In this document: positions 18,601-30,001 of the stretch, one piece after another
Layout: every line of letters begins with the position of its first letter
Numbering within the stretch: the stretch's first letter is position 1
Assembly: GCA_032622095.1 (NCBI GenBank)
Contig: CP136068.1
Span: 185,771,960 to 185,835,959, forward strand
DNA from: Siphonodentalium dalli
Lineage: Eukaryota > Mollusca > Scaphopoda > Gadilida > Siphonodentaliidae
Direction: 5' to 3'
DNA: 64,000 nt
Position numbers and translations under genes: made by a program
The notes under the pieces: model-generated
What the model was told of the DNA's origin: nothing
Seen by the model: the letters and a program-made list of their open reading frames with translations, nothing else
Databases searched by the model: none

Positions 18601-20715
18601 CACAAAATCAAATAGTAAAATCTGCAAAATCACAATGGAGCATTTCATTATAAACTAAAAACTGCGGTGAATATATTATTTATACCATAATTGCCTGTTC
18701 TGTTATGTGTATAACACCTACCTGTATTTACTAAACTTCATCTTTACACCCTACTGTCTACTGTGGGTGTAAATGTTCAAGCATAATTTCATGTGTTAAA
18801 CTTTTATACCCATAGTAGATCTACATTGTAGTAGTGGTCACGATATAAATTAGATATGAGGAAAATTGCCTGGATTTCAATCTTCAAGCTTGCTGGTGTT
18901 ATATGAACGAGGAAACATGATTGGTAATTCCAAGTGACTGATCGCTCAGAAATATGCTGACGTCATGACGTAGATGTATGCATCATGATATGTAAATATA
19001 CAATTAGATTAGATGAATAATAATTGTACCAGCACAGGTTGATACTTTGAAGTATATTCTAAAGTCGCATGTGCCGGTTTAAATCCGGTTTCAATGGTGC
19101 CGTGTATTTATATTTCACGGACACTGTATCGGTATAAAACAATTGAATGTATGTTCCACGCACTGTTACTGAAAGCATACATATCATTTGGACCTTATTG
19201 GTTAAGACATGGATGGCCTTCGTTATAGGTTATAATTTAGGAATACCAGTTACTAAATTATAATACCCTGACCCTGTATGTTGTAAAGAATATACTAATA
19301 TTATACTATAATAGTATAATACTATGATAGTATGAATGCCATATTATCCTCAAAACACACATTGTGTGAGTCGAGCGTTTGTTTATATACAGCACATAGA
19401 GAGTGAGCAATAAGAACAACACTCAACACCGAGGAAATGTGTTTAGGAGACTTATTCGCAGTGACTCATTCAACACCGAAATCTTGAAAGGTGAGGGTTA
19501 GCTAGCGCTATACTGATACGTTATAAACAATTTGGTGGAATTTCTAACCAAAGTTCATTTAATGCATGGGGTATATCTGGCGATTAGTGTTTTGGTTATC
19601 TCATACTATTTACATACTGTTTGTTTACATAACATGGGGTTCATATACATGATTTAGAAATAGCATTTAATACAACTATTAGTTATTTAAGTCAGGCATT
19701 TAGGTTCATTGTACCTGTGTACATCTGGTGGGCTAAGTCCTCATTTTGGAAGATTCGTCAGGACTCTATATATCAGCCATTTATTAACTCTGAAATATGT
19801 TTGTAAAAGTAAAACATAAAGTGATCCAGACAGACTGATGGACAAAACAAACCAAAGCACTGCCACTGATGGTTATTTAAACCAAATATCCGGCTACCAC
19901 CTTTGACTAAAAAATCTTAACAAAATATTTACCATGCAAATTTCCATTGCGAGCTATTTCTGAATACTGAATAGAACCTGGTATAAAATTATCTACTGTG
20001 AGGGTTTACGAGCAGATAATTTAACCCATTCACAATACAAACCGTTCATAACACCATGCATACATGGCCTCTTCTTCTTCTGGTTACAGCCGTTGGTCAT
20101 TTGCTGACCATTATTAGCCGTAATTGCAATTCGTGGCCACGGACTCAGTTCGTGCGCACGAATTGATACTCAATAGCCCGAAGACGAGTGTGACTCGCCA
20201 CACAGTAGTATTTCAACCAGGCTATACTCATGATTCATTCAATGAACTGGATATTGCATGTACACTTCTGCTACAGTGATTGGTACTTGATAGCACTATT
20301 GGTGCTAATGATATGATATTATATGCATATCGCGATTCAATTTAGTCTTTTAGACTTGGAAAATTTATTGAAATTTCAGCACGCAGTGACGAATGGTGAC
20401 CTCGTATAATGATAATTTTGTTTCTCATTTATAATAGCATCCTATTCCATGCCTAAGCTAAAATAAACATTCTGTAACAAATGAATTTGGTACCCGGAGA
20501 AGTTCCAAAAAAAAGGGCATACTATCAGTTCAGAATATGCATTGCATGTACGCAGCAAAACACATTTCAAATAACTTTAATTATAGGTATAAACGGACTG
20601 AAATGTAGAAATTACAGTAAGTTTGCACAACCTTCCCCGAAGCAGCATGCAATTTGCCCAAAAGTTCCACAAATAGAGAGTGCCACTGTGTGGTAGGATT
20701 TACATGTGATCATGA
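18600..20715. other. No recognised gene or element
   Basis: AT-rich single-copy-looking sequence. Only small palindromic A/T runs (about 19295-19335, AGTATAAT motifs) are visible. The open frame at 20481-20696 has no motif I recognise. Confidence 0.5.
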
Positions 20716-20722
20716 CATAAAC

Positions 20723-22101
20723 TATAGATCATGCCATGAATCTCTACTAAAGCTGACGCCCGTAGAGATCATATTCCACCTGTACAAAACCCGGGAAGTT
20801 TTTTTAAGTTTTGACAGGGAACCTTATAAAGTAAAAAAAAATAACATGGGGAATGTACTTCTTTGTTCATACATGTACCTGTGGCTTAATGATTTATTCA
20901 TCGGTACGTGAAGTTCCCAGCTCGATATTACAGAATTGCTTTCGCGTTATGTCGCTTAGGCCAAAGAAAAAAGATTGTATGTTTCCGGTAACGGAGCGAA
21001 AAAATTAGGGTAGGTAGGTAGGGAAATTTTTGTTTTTAATTTTATTTCGATATTTTTTATCCAGCTGCAGAAATAGTGAACTACATCGACCGAAGTGACA
21101 TAAAATGCCAACCCGTGTTGTGAGGAAAGTATATATTACTTGATCAACACAGTGGAAACTGGAAATATACACTTAAGGTTGATAAAAAAAATCAAATTCA
21201 TGGTTAGGTATGTTTTTTATTATTCACATACATGACATGTAGCACATTTTCATAAATTTGGCTATAAACTTGGTAGGAAATTGATGTCACTAACTTTTTA
21301 TAAGAATTTTACCAATAATACCGCCATTATATACACTGTACTGTACTGTACTTGTATTGTGACGACTACATCCCATTGTCTGGGGGTAGCCAGTACGTCC
21401 ACCGAGTTAGCTATACCCCTAACATATGTGGTGATAACCGTTATACATGTATATATACACCCACCATGTCTGTTGATAGTGTTCCATAAGTCCCAAACAA
21501 GACATAAAGCACTGTAAAAGCAGGCATGAGATAGTCTGAGATACACTGTCAGGAAATTAAAATTGCAAAATGTATGCCCATCAATCCACAACCCATCGCC
21601 ATCACACACATGGGGCCTTTGAGACAGCCGTCAATTCATGGTCACTTTTCACAGGGATATGTTAGAAACCATGTGTTTTGCACACTAAAGGTCATCAATA
21701 TTTATGAGCAAAAAACAGTAAATTTTAGAAATTTTTTTGACTTTTTCTCAAAACATCAATAAAAAGTTTAGGGTCGGCGGGTTATTTTTAGGGTCGGTCG
21801 ATGTACGGAAACATAGTATCTTTTTACTTTGGCCTTACGACAATAATTTTCGTGACGGGGAATAAAATAAATATTTATCGCGGAATCGGGTCTCAAAAGT
21901 CACGTAAATAATATAATCTCGAGCTGGGAACTTCACTTACCGATGAATAAATCATTAAGCAATAGGTATGAACAAAGAAGTAAATTCCCCGCGTTACTTT
22001 ATAAGGTTCCCTGTCAAAACTTCCTGGGAATTGTAAAGGTGGAATATGATCTCTACGGCGTTCTAGCTTTAGTAGAGATTCATGAATCATGGCATGATCT
22101 A
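20723..22101. mobile_element. Long-TIR Mutator-like element, copy 2 (about 1379 bp)
   Basis: Arms of about 200 bp, starting (TA)TAGATCATGCCATGAATC and including GAGATCATATTCCACC and TTTTGACAGGGAACC, are mirrored to 22101. A perfect 9-bp repeat, GACATAAAC, flanks it (20714-20722 and 22102-22110). The family matches 7326-8688 in the arms. The interior is replaced by another inverted-repeat segment (20958-21834). No transposase is visible. Confidence 0.78.
20958..21834. mobile_element. Inverted-repeat element nested in the long-TIR element
   Basis: GGCCAAAGAAAAAAGATTGT and ATGTTTCCG at the left are mirrored by CGGAAACATAGTATC and TTTACTTTGGCC at the right. GGGTAGGTAGG and AGGGTCGGCGGG lie inside the respective ends. 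TTA is present at both edges, possibly a 3-bp target duplication. The enclosed open frames (about 21281-21609) overlap on both strands and look non-coding. Confidence 0.5.
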
Positions 22102-22109
22102 GACATAAA

Positions 22110-22630
22110 CAATCAGCATCCATCTTACTTCTTCTTACTTGTGTTGATATGTCGTTTGGGACAAGCGTGTATCCGTGTATTTATGTATCCTATTTATGTT
22201 CCTTTCACAAAACTAGCACTAGTAGTATTCACATTCAAATTAAACAAAGCAGAATGTATATACAAATAGTACAATCCTTGAATTAGTGTAAACATATTTT
22301 TATTTCCAAATCCAAACATAATACACATAATACACAAATGGCGTAAATATACAACATATAAGAGATAATGTTTGGAAATGAGGATCAGACAACAAGCCCG
22401 AGGGCTTATATGAAGTCTTCTCCTCTTTGGCGACATGCCCCTTCCCCAATAAGTGAGGGAGGGGTATCGATCAGACGGGAAAGGATAGAAATAATGTTTT
22501 TTAAAGGAGAAGTAACTAAGTTTGAGTTGGGGATGGAAACAGCGGGAAGTTAGTGTTAGGGATAGCAGGAGGCAGAGATCCTTGAATTCACGTTGTGAGT
22601 GTGACAAGTGAGTAGTGTAAACTGGAAATT
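22110..22630. other. No recognised feature
   Basis: Sequence between two elements. Overlapping open frames on both strands at 22194-22607 show no motif or codon logic that would support a gene. Confidence 0.4.
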
Positions 22631-22631
22631 A

Positions 22632-23877
22632 GAGATGGGCGGTATTGACATTTCAATCTCGGTATCGGTATCGGTAAATGTTCGTCGATTTACCTCGGTA
22701 TCGGTACGGTAATCGGTATTGCTATTAAATTATAAGACTGGAGCAGATATTCCCGGTAAATTGTTGTAAATCAAGTTTTTAGCTGAACAATATACGTGTA
22801 TACAGGTATAGGTCCACGGATTTACTACATTCGTGACAATAGCTAAATTAGGCAACAAAATGACCTACACAATTAAGTAATATTCACACATTTCTTTGAT
22901 GATTTACACGCATGTCATCGCGCTGATTTGAAAAGAATAAGAGCATGACTACAATATTTTTTCATGTCAATTTGATTTCCGTAACATTTCAATGAGTGAA
23001 TAAAATTGTGATTAGTAATCTGTAATCACAATTCACAAATTTATGAAAGTTCGCGCGATGTCATGAATATCGGCAAACGATGGCAATTTCCGAACTGCAG
23101 ATGTCCAAAACCCGCGGGTGGTTCGTAATCTCCTTGTAGCGTAATTTATACCATCCATGTATAAAGCGTCCCTCTTATTTATAGCAGGCAAATTACCGGT
23201 AGCACATGGTGCCCAAATGTTAATTTAAAGTTATCACGCGACCTTTTTTTTTGGTCAAATATAGGCACATATGTATAATATGCCGGTAAGTATATGTTTA
23301 ATTTATAGTAGGATAATAACATATTTGTACCGACATATATGTGCACAACTTTCCGAGAAGATGTGCTATTTGCAACTGACAAGATCAGTATCTGCAATGC
23401 GTATATCAAATCGTTATTGCATCACCGTCTAATTATAAAGTGACATGTGGGGGTTTCAATTTGGTGTGCACGGGGACCCCACATAACACATGCTTCGATC
23501 CAACTTGGTACACGGATTAAAGACTTGTGGCCTGTACCGAGTAACCCACGCATTTTTCCGTTTGCACGGATACCGAAATTGACACATAACGATCCAGCTA
23601 TGAGTAGTCAAACGTCATGATGTTAGTTACATTGTCATTAATATGTCGTAAAGATCAGAGATGCCGTTTTATTTAACAACATTGCAATAGACTAATACAC
23701 ATTGTATCGACTTGTTACACCGACTTATCATAATTATCCGATTCCCGTTGCTTATATACGGAGACAAGGCACACACATATGCTGGCAACACATGAATAAT
23801 TTCATTACCGAAAATACGGTATTTTTAGTTTTGATTCGGTACGGTAAATCGGTATTACGCTGATACCGATACCGCAC
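22632..23877. mobile_element. hAT-like non-autonomous element, tentative
   Basis: The left end reads AGAGATGGGCGGTATTGAC with runs of GGTATC. The right end reads GATACCGATACCGCACAGTA, and GGTACGGTAAATCGGTAT is shared by both ends in mirrored form. GAGATGGGC at one end with GGTATCGG runs is common in animal hAT elements. I could not define an 8-bp target duplication, and there is no transposase frame. Confidence 0.4.
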
Positions 23878-24227
23878 AGTAAATAGTTATAATGCACCTT
23901 CTTGTTTCCTGATAACGGTGAACTATTTATTCAATAAAACAGTCAGGATATGATTGCTCCAATGAATAAGAATGATAAATAACTTCCGCCGTCGGAATCA
24001 TTCGAACAGCTCGGCCGAAATGCTGTTTGAACGGCCGTTCAAGAACAGGAAATCGGATGCTTCTATGAAAGACGATTCTGATTCGAGATTCGATTTGATG
24101 TGAAATCACAGAGCAGATTCAGTTCAAGATTCGATTCAATCAAAATTTCCCCGATTCGCAGATCCATAACACAATTCTTAAATATTTATATTCACTCTAT
24201 TGAGCCAATGGACTTTGTACTTTAAGG

Positions 24228-24667
24228 TACTCAATCCGATCAGACGATCCTAAATTACTATTTCTTTGGCTTCAGGGGTAAAACATATTTGATTCGAGTC
24301 GAGGTACCCACCCGGCAAATCTCAGCTTGATCAGATATAGATTTTTGAAGTTTGTGATTTCAATTGTTTGATTACCAGACACACAAGGTCAAATGGACGG
24401 TCTTGCAGATAAAAATGGACAACTCTCAAATCAAGTGGTTATTATTACCACTTGATTTTAGAGTTATCCATCTTTATCTGCAAGACCGTCCATTGACCTC
24501 TTGCTTCAGTCAGTTTTTTGGCCAGAAACAATTGAAATTACGAACTTCAAAAATCGATATATAATCACTCTGAGCTTTGATGGGTAGGTTCCTAGACTCG
24601 AATGAAATATTGTTTACCCCCGAAGAAATAGTAATTTAGGAGCGTCTGTTCGGATTGAGTACCTGCA
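24228..24667. mobile_element. Foldback element of 440 bp with a second hairpin inside
   Basis: The outer arms AGGTACTCAATCCGATCAGA and its mirror CGGATTGAGTACCT extend about 150 bp with diverged pairing (CCTAAATTACTATTTCTT pairs with its mirror near 24630). The core is an inner hairpin (about 24388-24504) with arms AATGGACGGTCTTGCAGATA and mirror, containing ATCAAGTGG. A half copy is at 15221. Confidence 0.75.
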
Positions 24668-24786
24668 ATATGGATGAACTAATTACTTTTGCACCAAGCC
24701 CATTATGCGATTGTAACATTTCTGAGTGGGTGGAGTCAACTTCGATACATTTCTAACACAGAACACAATTTTTCTATAAAAATCAC

Positions 24787-24970
24787 TGTCTTTGTGTCAG
24801 AGGTGTGCTGGATACCCCAAACCAAACAGAAAGTATGCCGAAAACAGCAGAGAGAGTCCGATCGACAAGTTAGGAACTTTGCAGAGTGCTTCATTTTCCA
24901 CAATCAACAAAATGTCCACACTGGCACCAAATAGATCCACTGCCCTTAGTAATCTGGAGGACTGGCATCA
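24787..24970 (-). pseudogene. Possible coding remnant, unidentified
   Basis: On the minus strand one frame stays open for about 55 residues, with a plausible protein-like composition: RLLRAVDLFGASVDILLIVE, then KVPNLSIGLSLLFSAYFLFG. It has a hydrophobic C-terminal half and ends at a stop. The frame is closed upstream by a stop 10 codons before it. A TTTATTTCTTTAACAG tract on the same strand near 24985 resembles a splice acceptor, but the adjacent sequence is not in this frame. It resembles the tail of uncharacterised, expanded animal proteins. I cannot name it. Confidence 0.25.
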
Positions 24971-25041
24971 GACCAACAGGCTCCTGTTAAAGAAATAAAT
25001 CATCATTATTTCAACAAAATTGAAGTATTAATTATTACAGC

Positions 25042-25200
25042 TGGCCCAGTGGTCCAGTCAGTGAGGCACTCCTGCTGGTATTGCATTTCCTATTGGATAT
25101 ACGACGATGGTGGTCAAGGAAAGTAACGTGTTGTAGAACTTTCCCAATTATCTGGACAAATTGGTCACTTATTTACCAGGGTTCAATGGTTTCATAGTTA
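25042..25200 (+). repeat. Degenerate tRNA-derived SINE copy
   Basis: GGCCCAGTGGTCCAGTCAG parallels the A-box region of the SINE at 27875. TTATCTGGACAAATTGGTCA parallels its body (TTATCTGGGCAAGTTTGTCA). The B box has decayed. Confidence 0.5.
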
Positions 25201-26950
25201 TACAACTCAGCTTTCATCCACCACTTAAACTGACTGTCGCGACATGGCCTTGGCAGCTGGAAGCGACAATAGCCCAACAAACCAAATCAATTTGTTTTAG
25301 GTATATGTTATTATATAGATTCCTACGTGTCATACTACAAAACAAACACCATCTGTTGACAATCAAAAAGATAGAATGTTCACTCTGTTAATAAGACAAA
25401 GATCCCTTCACCTGCACAGGAATCAGCTGACTATAAAGCTAAACAAAATATCCATCAGCATCATTATAATTATTTTGTGTATAACAACTGTTATTTTCTT
25501 GAGATTTTTTAGAAATCTGATCTAAAAATCACAAGTTAAGAACTGAAACAGCAATCTGGATGCAAGTGGATTAATTTTAAATTATTACACCAACAATTTT
25601 TCCTGGAAGATGATGTCACGTGGTGAAATCTATTTAACATACACACAGCATGTAATGTCAATACTACAAACAACTTTCCAATATGATGATTATATAGCTG
25701 GCCGGTACTGGAAATTACTGGTCGGTATCGGTTCTAAGTTTTTCTGGATAAAAGTAGCCGAGAATCAAATCATGCAAATACAAAACATAAGTTGTCGCAC
25801 AAAATTGGCTTATTCTGCCATCACATGCTGTTTTGCTCATGGTCACATCACCGACCCAATTTAACTTTGCAAATACAAATAATTTATCATGACTTTTGGA
25901 GAAAATTTAAACCGATGATAACAAAGGAACATGGATGTAGTTTATTTTAATTGATCACATCACAAAGTGAGGTAACTTTATCTTACCGATGAAGTGCAAA
26001 TGTCGTGATATTTTCGACAAAGAAATATGTGGAAATGATTTCAAAACCGAGACATAATATAACAAAGCCATGCACAATTATTTTCTTGTGGTGTACCCGC
26101 GAACATAATATTAAACTAATAAAATATTCTGTGAAATGCAGATATATAGTATCAGTGCCTAACAGACATGACTGAAACTAAATTCTAGATCAGTATTGGT
26201 TTTCGGTGTTTCCACACAAAAGTAGTCGAGTAACGGTTCCGGTTTCAGTATTTTTCTTGCATATACATATGTGATTTCAGAACACAACATATTATGACAA
26301 GCAATTGATTGACTTGTGCCTTTTCCCTTATAGCCAATGATAAATGCGTTGCGATTACTCCTTTTAACTTCGCATGTCAAAACATGTTACATATTAACCA
26401 GAATTTTGGGGAAAAAACATTATTATGGCCGATGATATAAATCGACCACCAATGTGGCTGTTATTTTTATTCAATAACACGAAAAGAGTGATCTTCATGT
26501 TAGCGGTAAACTAATAAATGTCAAGACATTTTTGTTATCATTATAACATCATTCTTGTCCAAGTTTATTAACAAATAATCTCTCATATGGGCAAACTTGA
26601 GAAAGAAACAGGGATATGCACCCTATAGATACACATTCTATTCAATATATAAGTTTGGCCTGATTTTCAATCAAGATTTAATATTCAAAAACTGTATGCT
26701 TATTTTCTGCATTCCATGGTGTATGGATGCAGGTTGGGTATGTCAAAGTGTGTAAAGCATACACACATAACTTTGGCAGACCAACACGCATCCATAACCC
26801 ATGGCAAAGCAGAAAAACAAATGCCCTTTTTCTGATATTTAACTCCAGAGTAACATACAGACCAGTCTTATTAAAACTAGACCTAATTTTCATTACTTTC
26901 AACTTGCAGTCTTGAGACATTCATGGAATAATTTATTTCAAACGGGAGAA
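25200..26950. other. No recognised feature
   Basis: AT-rich sequence with short open frames on both strands, none with a motif. Nothing supportable. Confidence 0.5.
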
Positions 26951-27132
26951 ATCCAACCAATACGCACCAGGCAATGCGTTGCTCGTCCAATCAATAACTG
27001 CCTGCAAATCCCATTACCTATTCATATTCTGCCCTCAATAGTAATTATTCATATAAGCACCGCCCAATAGTTATAAAAATAAGTATTACCGAAGGCGGAA
27101 ATGCTAGATGAAAGCGACACTACGCTAAAACA

Positions 27133-27368
27133 ATGGCAGACTCTGACGAAATACAAATTCTAGAAATTGTAATTAAGAACGTTTTTAAGAAAATTGGTAT
27201 TGATTTACTGAAGCAAGAACAGGAGCTTATTCTGAGGAGTTTATTAATAACCAGAAAAAGATGTGTTAGCTATTCTTCCTACCGGTTACGGGAAAGGTCT
27301 GCCGCATCAAATAACTCCAATCAAAAAAGTAAACAGTGCTATATTTGGAAACATGAATATTAATTAGC
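27133..27368 (+). pseudogene. RecQ-like helicase N-terminal fragment, frameshifted
   Basis: Starts MADSDEIQILEIVIKNVFKK, then IDLLKQEQELILRSLL, the pattern of the segment just before helicase motif I. The frame then breaks: one frame down, at 27257-27295, it reads KDVLAILPTGYGK, a Walker A motif of the DEAD/RecQ type, followed by HQITPIKKVN and a stop near 27366. A single +1 shift near 27255 restores agreement. None of the later helicase motifs follow, so it is a truncated fragment as well as frameshifted. Degraded RecQ-like sequences of this kind are often parts of transposon-borne helicases in invertebrates; that is inference. It could also be a retro-copy of a host gene, though no poly(A) tail is visible. 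Confidence 0.55.
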
Positions 27369-27379
27369 TGTCGCCAGAA

Positions 27380-27735
27380 GGGAATTCCCCGTTCATCGCG
27401 GAAATGAATTTTAATACCGGTGTCTCTAGACTGAGAGTTGACTGTAAGGAAACCTTGGTCTAGTTATTACAAGACTGCATACAGACCTGTCATTTTGAGG
27501 CAGACTATAGCCCATATACACAGTAGTCTACCTGAACTTGAGACTGCGGACCATAGAAGGCTGCCTCACTCATATTATGAGGGCCATTTTTGGGAGGCAT
27601 ATGGACTAACAGTCAACTCACTCAACTGTGATTTAAATTACGGGAAATAACTGCACATTTTATTTAAATCATTTATTGGATCTCTAAAATATTTGGTACT
27701 CCGAATTTCATATGTATAAACATACATATCCACTG
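27380..27735. other. No gene; weak inverted repeat
   Basis: AGACTGAGAGTTGACTGT (about 27429) is mirrored by ACAGTCAACTCACTC (about 27608). This may be the ends of a small worn element. No coding content. Confidence 0.35.
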
Positions 27736-27738
27736 TTT

Positions 27739-27826
27739 GCCAAATTTGAAAATAACCCCATTCATATGCCAAATTTGAAAATAACCCCATTCATATGCCA
27801 AATTTGAAAATAACCCCATTCATATC
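27739..27826 (+). repeat. 29-bp tandem repeat, 3 copies
   Basis: GCCAAATTTGAAAATAACCC followed by CATTCATAT is repeated at 27739, 27768 and 27797 without change. Confidence 0.9.
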
Positions 27827-27874
27827 AAGTACAATCACTCTCAACTTGGACTTCTCAAAGTATATCCAAGTTGA

Positions 27875-28050
27875 GGAGCCCCCGGTGGTCCACTCGGTAG
27901 AGTCACAGGCCGCCCAGCGCTGACGAAGCTGGTTCGAACCCCGTCATAGTGAGGGTGACTGGAATCGTGTTATCTGGGCAAGTTTGTCAGTTGCTTTCCG
28001 GGGTCGGCGGTTTCTACATGCAGTGGGACGATTTCTCGGTGAAATTAATT
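27875..28050 (+). repeat. tRNA-derived SINE
   Basis: The head resembles a tRNA with RNA polymerase III promoter boxes: an A box TGGTCCACTCGG at 27886-27897 and a B box GGTTCGAACCC at 27931-27941, about 33 bp apart. The body continues GTGTTATCTGGGCAAGTTTG, then TTTCCGGGGTCGGCGG. A worn copy of both parts at 25042 supports a mobile family. It is not a functional tRNA gene: the 5' half does not pair with the 3' half as an acceptor stem, and no clear anticodon arm is seen. Confidence 0.7.
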
Positions 28051-28145
28051 GTAAGATATACATATACTCTACTATGAAAAATCTGTTTCGCTAATATATT
28101 TATTCTGGAAATGTTTGCACATGGTAGACCTACTGAAAACTTTAC

Positions 28146-28309
28146 CTTTCAACTGGTCCTCCTCAATGATGCAGTCAAGCTTTTTGTTCATTTGCGATAA
28201 CAATGCTTGACACTTGGGCAGATTCTGAACATCTTGAAGAATGGGATCCATCAGCTCAGTTAATTTTTGTTGTTCATTGAATTCAAACTGCAGATGATAA
28301 GTCATCTCC
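28146..28309 (-). CDS. Possible lone coding exon, unidentified protein
   Basis: A 54-codon open stretch on the minus strand is bounded by an AG (28311-28310) and a GTAAAG donor (28145 on). It reads EMTYHLQFEFNEQQKLTELM, then LPKCQALLSQMNKKLD and IIEEDQ, a polar, helix- and coiled-coil-like composition unlike the repeat-derived frames around it. The frame enters with one completing base and leaves with one, so the exon is not symmetric. The pyrimidine tract before the acceptor is poor. I do not recognise the family. No partner exon was found within the window on either side, and the 100-base gap at 29902 lies upstream. It may be an exon of a gene crossing the gap, or chance. Confidence 0.3.
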
Positions 28310-28319
28310 CTCAGAAGCT

Positions 28320-28740
28320 ATTATGTAAATGACAGAATGCTAAAGCTTTAAGTATACAATCAGTGGACTGAAAGCATCAAAACTGTCTAGGCATGGGAAC
28401 ATCAATATCAAAATTAATTCCCAGGTGAAACACTGTAAGCTATTCACTTATTTTCAAAAGCATCATTGCAATTACGATGTATTAGACATATACAACATTT
28501 CTGTTTTCCGATATCTGTTATTCAACTCGTTATTTGAAGTATATTTTTCCTATTGCTCAGAAGAATATATTTACACCAACTCAAAATATAGCAGATATTG
28601 GAAAACAGTATGATGATTTCGTAATTTTTTTACACCCCTATTACTAACAAGAGGTGTGCACTGCAACCGGTGCATATGCCCTCGATGGTGGCTATCGCAA
28701 AAGTGAAATCATTAACACCACTGGTGTTCTTTTAATTCCC
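28320..28740. other. No recognised feature
   Basis: AT-rich; the open frame at 28425-28613 has no motif. Nothing supportable. Confidence 0.4.
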
Positions 28741-28762
28741 ATATATAAGGTATTCAGATAAA

Positions 28763-29262
28763 TAGTTCTTTTTCAAGTCAAAAGAGGTATAACTCTCGAA
28801 TGAACGGATAGGCAAAAACCACGCCATGTGGATATGCTTTCCCCAAAGGTGGTCCATCTTCACAACAAGTTTCAGTTGGATCCAGCCAGCGGTTGGTGAG
28901 CTATAGTGTGAAATGTTCGGATGGAAAATTCGCAAATTTCCCAAGTCAAGAAGGGGCATAACTCTGGAAAGAACAGATGGGTAAAACCTGCGCTACAGTG
29001 ATATCCCACCCCCCCCCCCCCCCTGGTGATCCACCAGCATACCAAGTTTCGTTCAGATACAGTCAGCGGTTGGTGAGCTATAGTACATAATGTTTGAACT
29101 GACACAATTCTTAGAAAAGGGGCATAACTCTGAAATTAATGGGAGAAACCCGCGCCATGGTGATATCCCCCCCCCCCCCCCCCCCCCCACAAGGTGATCC
29201 ATCAGCTCACCAAGTTTCATTGAAATCCGAGCATTGATTGCTGAGCTAAAATGCAAAACGTA
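28763..29262 (+). repeat. Tandem repeat of about 155-170 bp, 3 copies, with poly-C tracts
   Basis: GGGGCATAACTCTG, CCGCGCCATGGTGATATCCC, GGTGATCCA, CACCAAGTTTCATT and GGTTGGTGAGCTATAGT recur in order three times. The second and third copies contain C runs of about 15-20 bases (about 29007-29022 and 29167-29188), where the first has CTTTCCCCAAA. The AGGGGCATAACTCT family is, to my knowledge, common in bivalve genomes. Confidence 0.8.
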
Positions 29263-29264
29263 TT

Positions 29265-29901
29265 GGAATGAATTAAATTGTGTGTGTAACACAAGAGACA
29301 TACAGAAGAAATGTCGGGAATAATGTAAAACCTTTTGCTTATACTTGAAACAAGGAACCTATACACCAAAACAAAAGTGGTACATTAGGCTGCACAGTGC
29401 ACAAAATTGATTTCTTGTGTCTCAGTCAATTTTTATTCGAAAAGCATGCATGCACTGTGATGCACAAATTTATTATTTATTTTCTGGTGGAATATATATC
29501 AGTATGCATAATCCATATTTTCAACTTGTCCATCCACATACATGTAGAATGCTTTCTGTGCACCATGTTATAACATTGTAGCAGTTTAAATGGTAGCATA
29601 CTTATCTAAACTATTTGTAAACTTGACTATTTGTCACAGTAACTTAGTAGCAAAAGCGATTCTGCCTTGAAGAATCACTCTAAATTTTATCTGTGCAATA
29701 TAGTATAGTGAAAAGCATGAAATAGTACATACGGGAGCTCATAAAAGCCGATCACAACCGAACATAACCGAACACAAGTCCAAATAATGGGAAATTTCAC
29801 AAATAAAGTTCATAGGCATATGTATTCATGTTCACACTATTACTATACGAAGTTTGGTGGAGTTTGGGCCAATAATAAGTGTTTTATTCGATATTTTGTA
29901 A
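29265..29901. other. No recognised feature before the gap
   Basis: AT-rich sequence with no open frame or repeat that I can support. It is not part of the 7.37-kb unit that follows the gap. Confidence 0.5.
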
Positions 29902-30001
29902 NNNNNNNNNNNNNNNNNNNNNNNNNNNNNNNNNNNNNNNNNNNNNNNNNNNNNNNNNNNNNNNNNNNNNNNNNNNNNNNNNNNNNNNNNNNNNNNNNNN
30001 N
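29902..30001. other. Assembly gap of 100 N
   Basis: Exactly 100 N, the convention for a gap of unknown size. The tandem array starts immediately to its right, so the left boundary of the array and any further copies are hidden. The frame that runs across the N is meaningless. Confidence 0.99.

Noticed and set aside
27875-27950. Functional tRNA gene
   Set aside because: A and B boxes are present, but no acceptor stem or anticodon arm is convincing, and a 100-bp non-tRNA body follows, as in a SINE.
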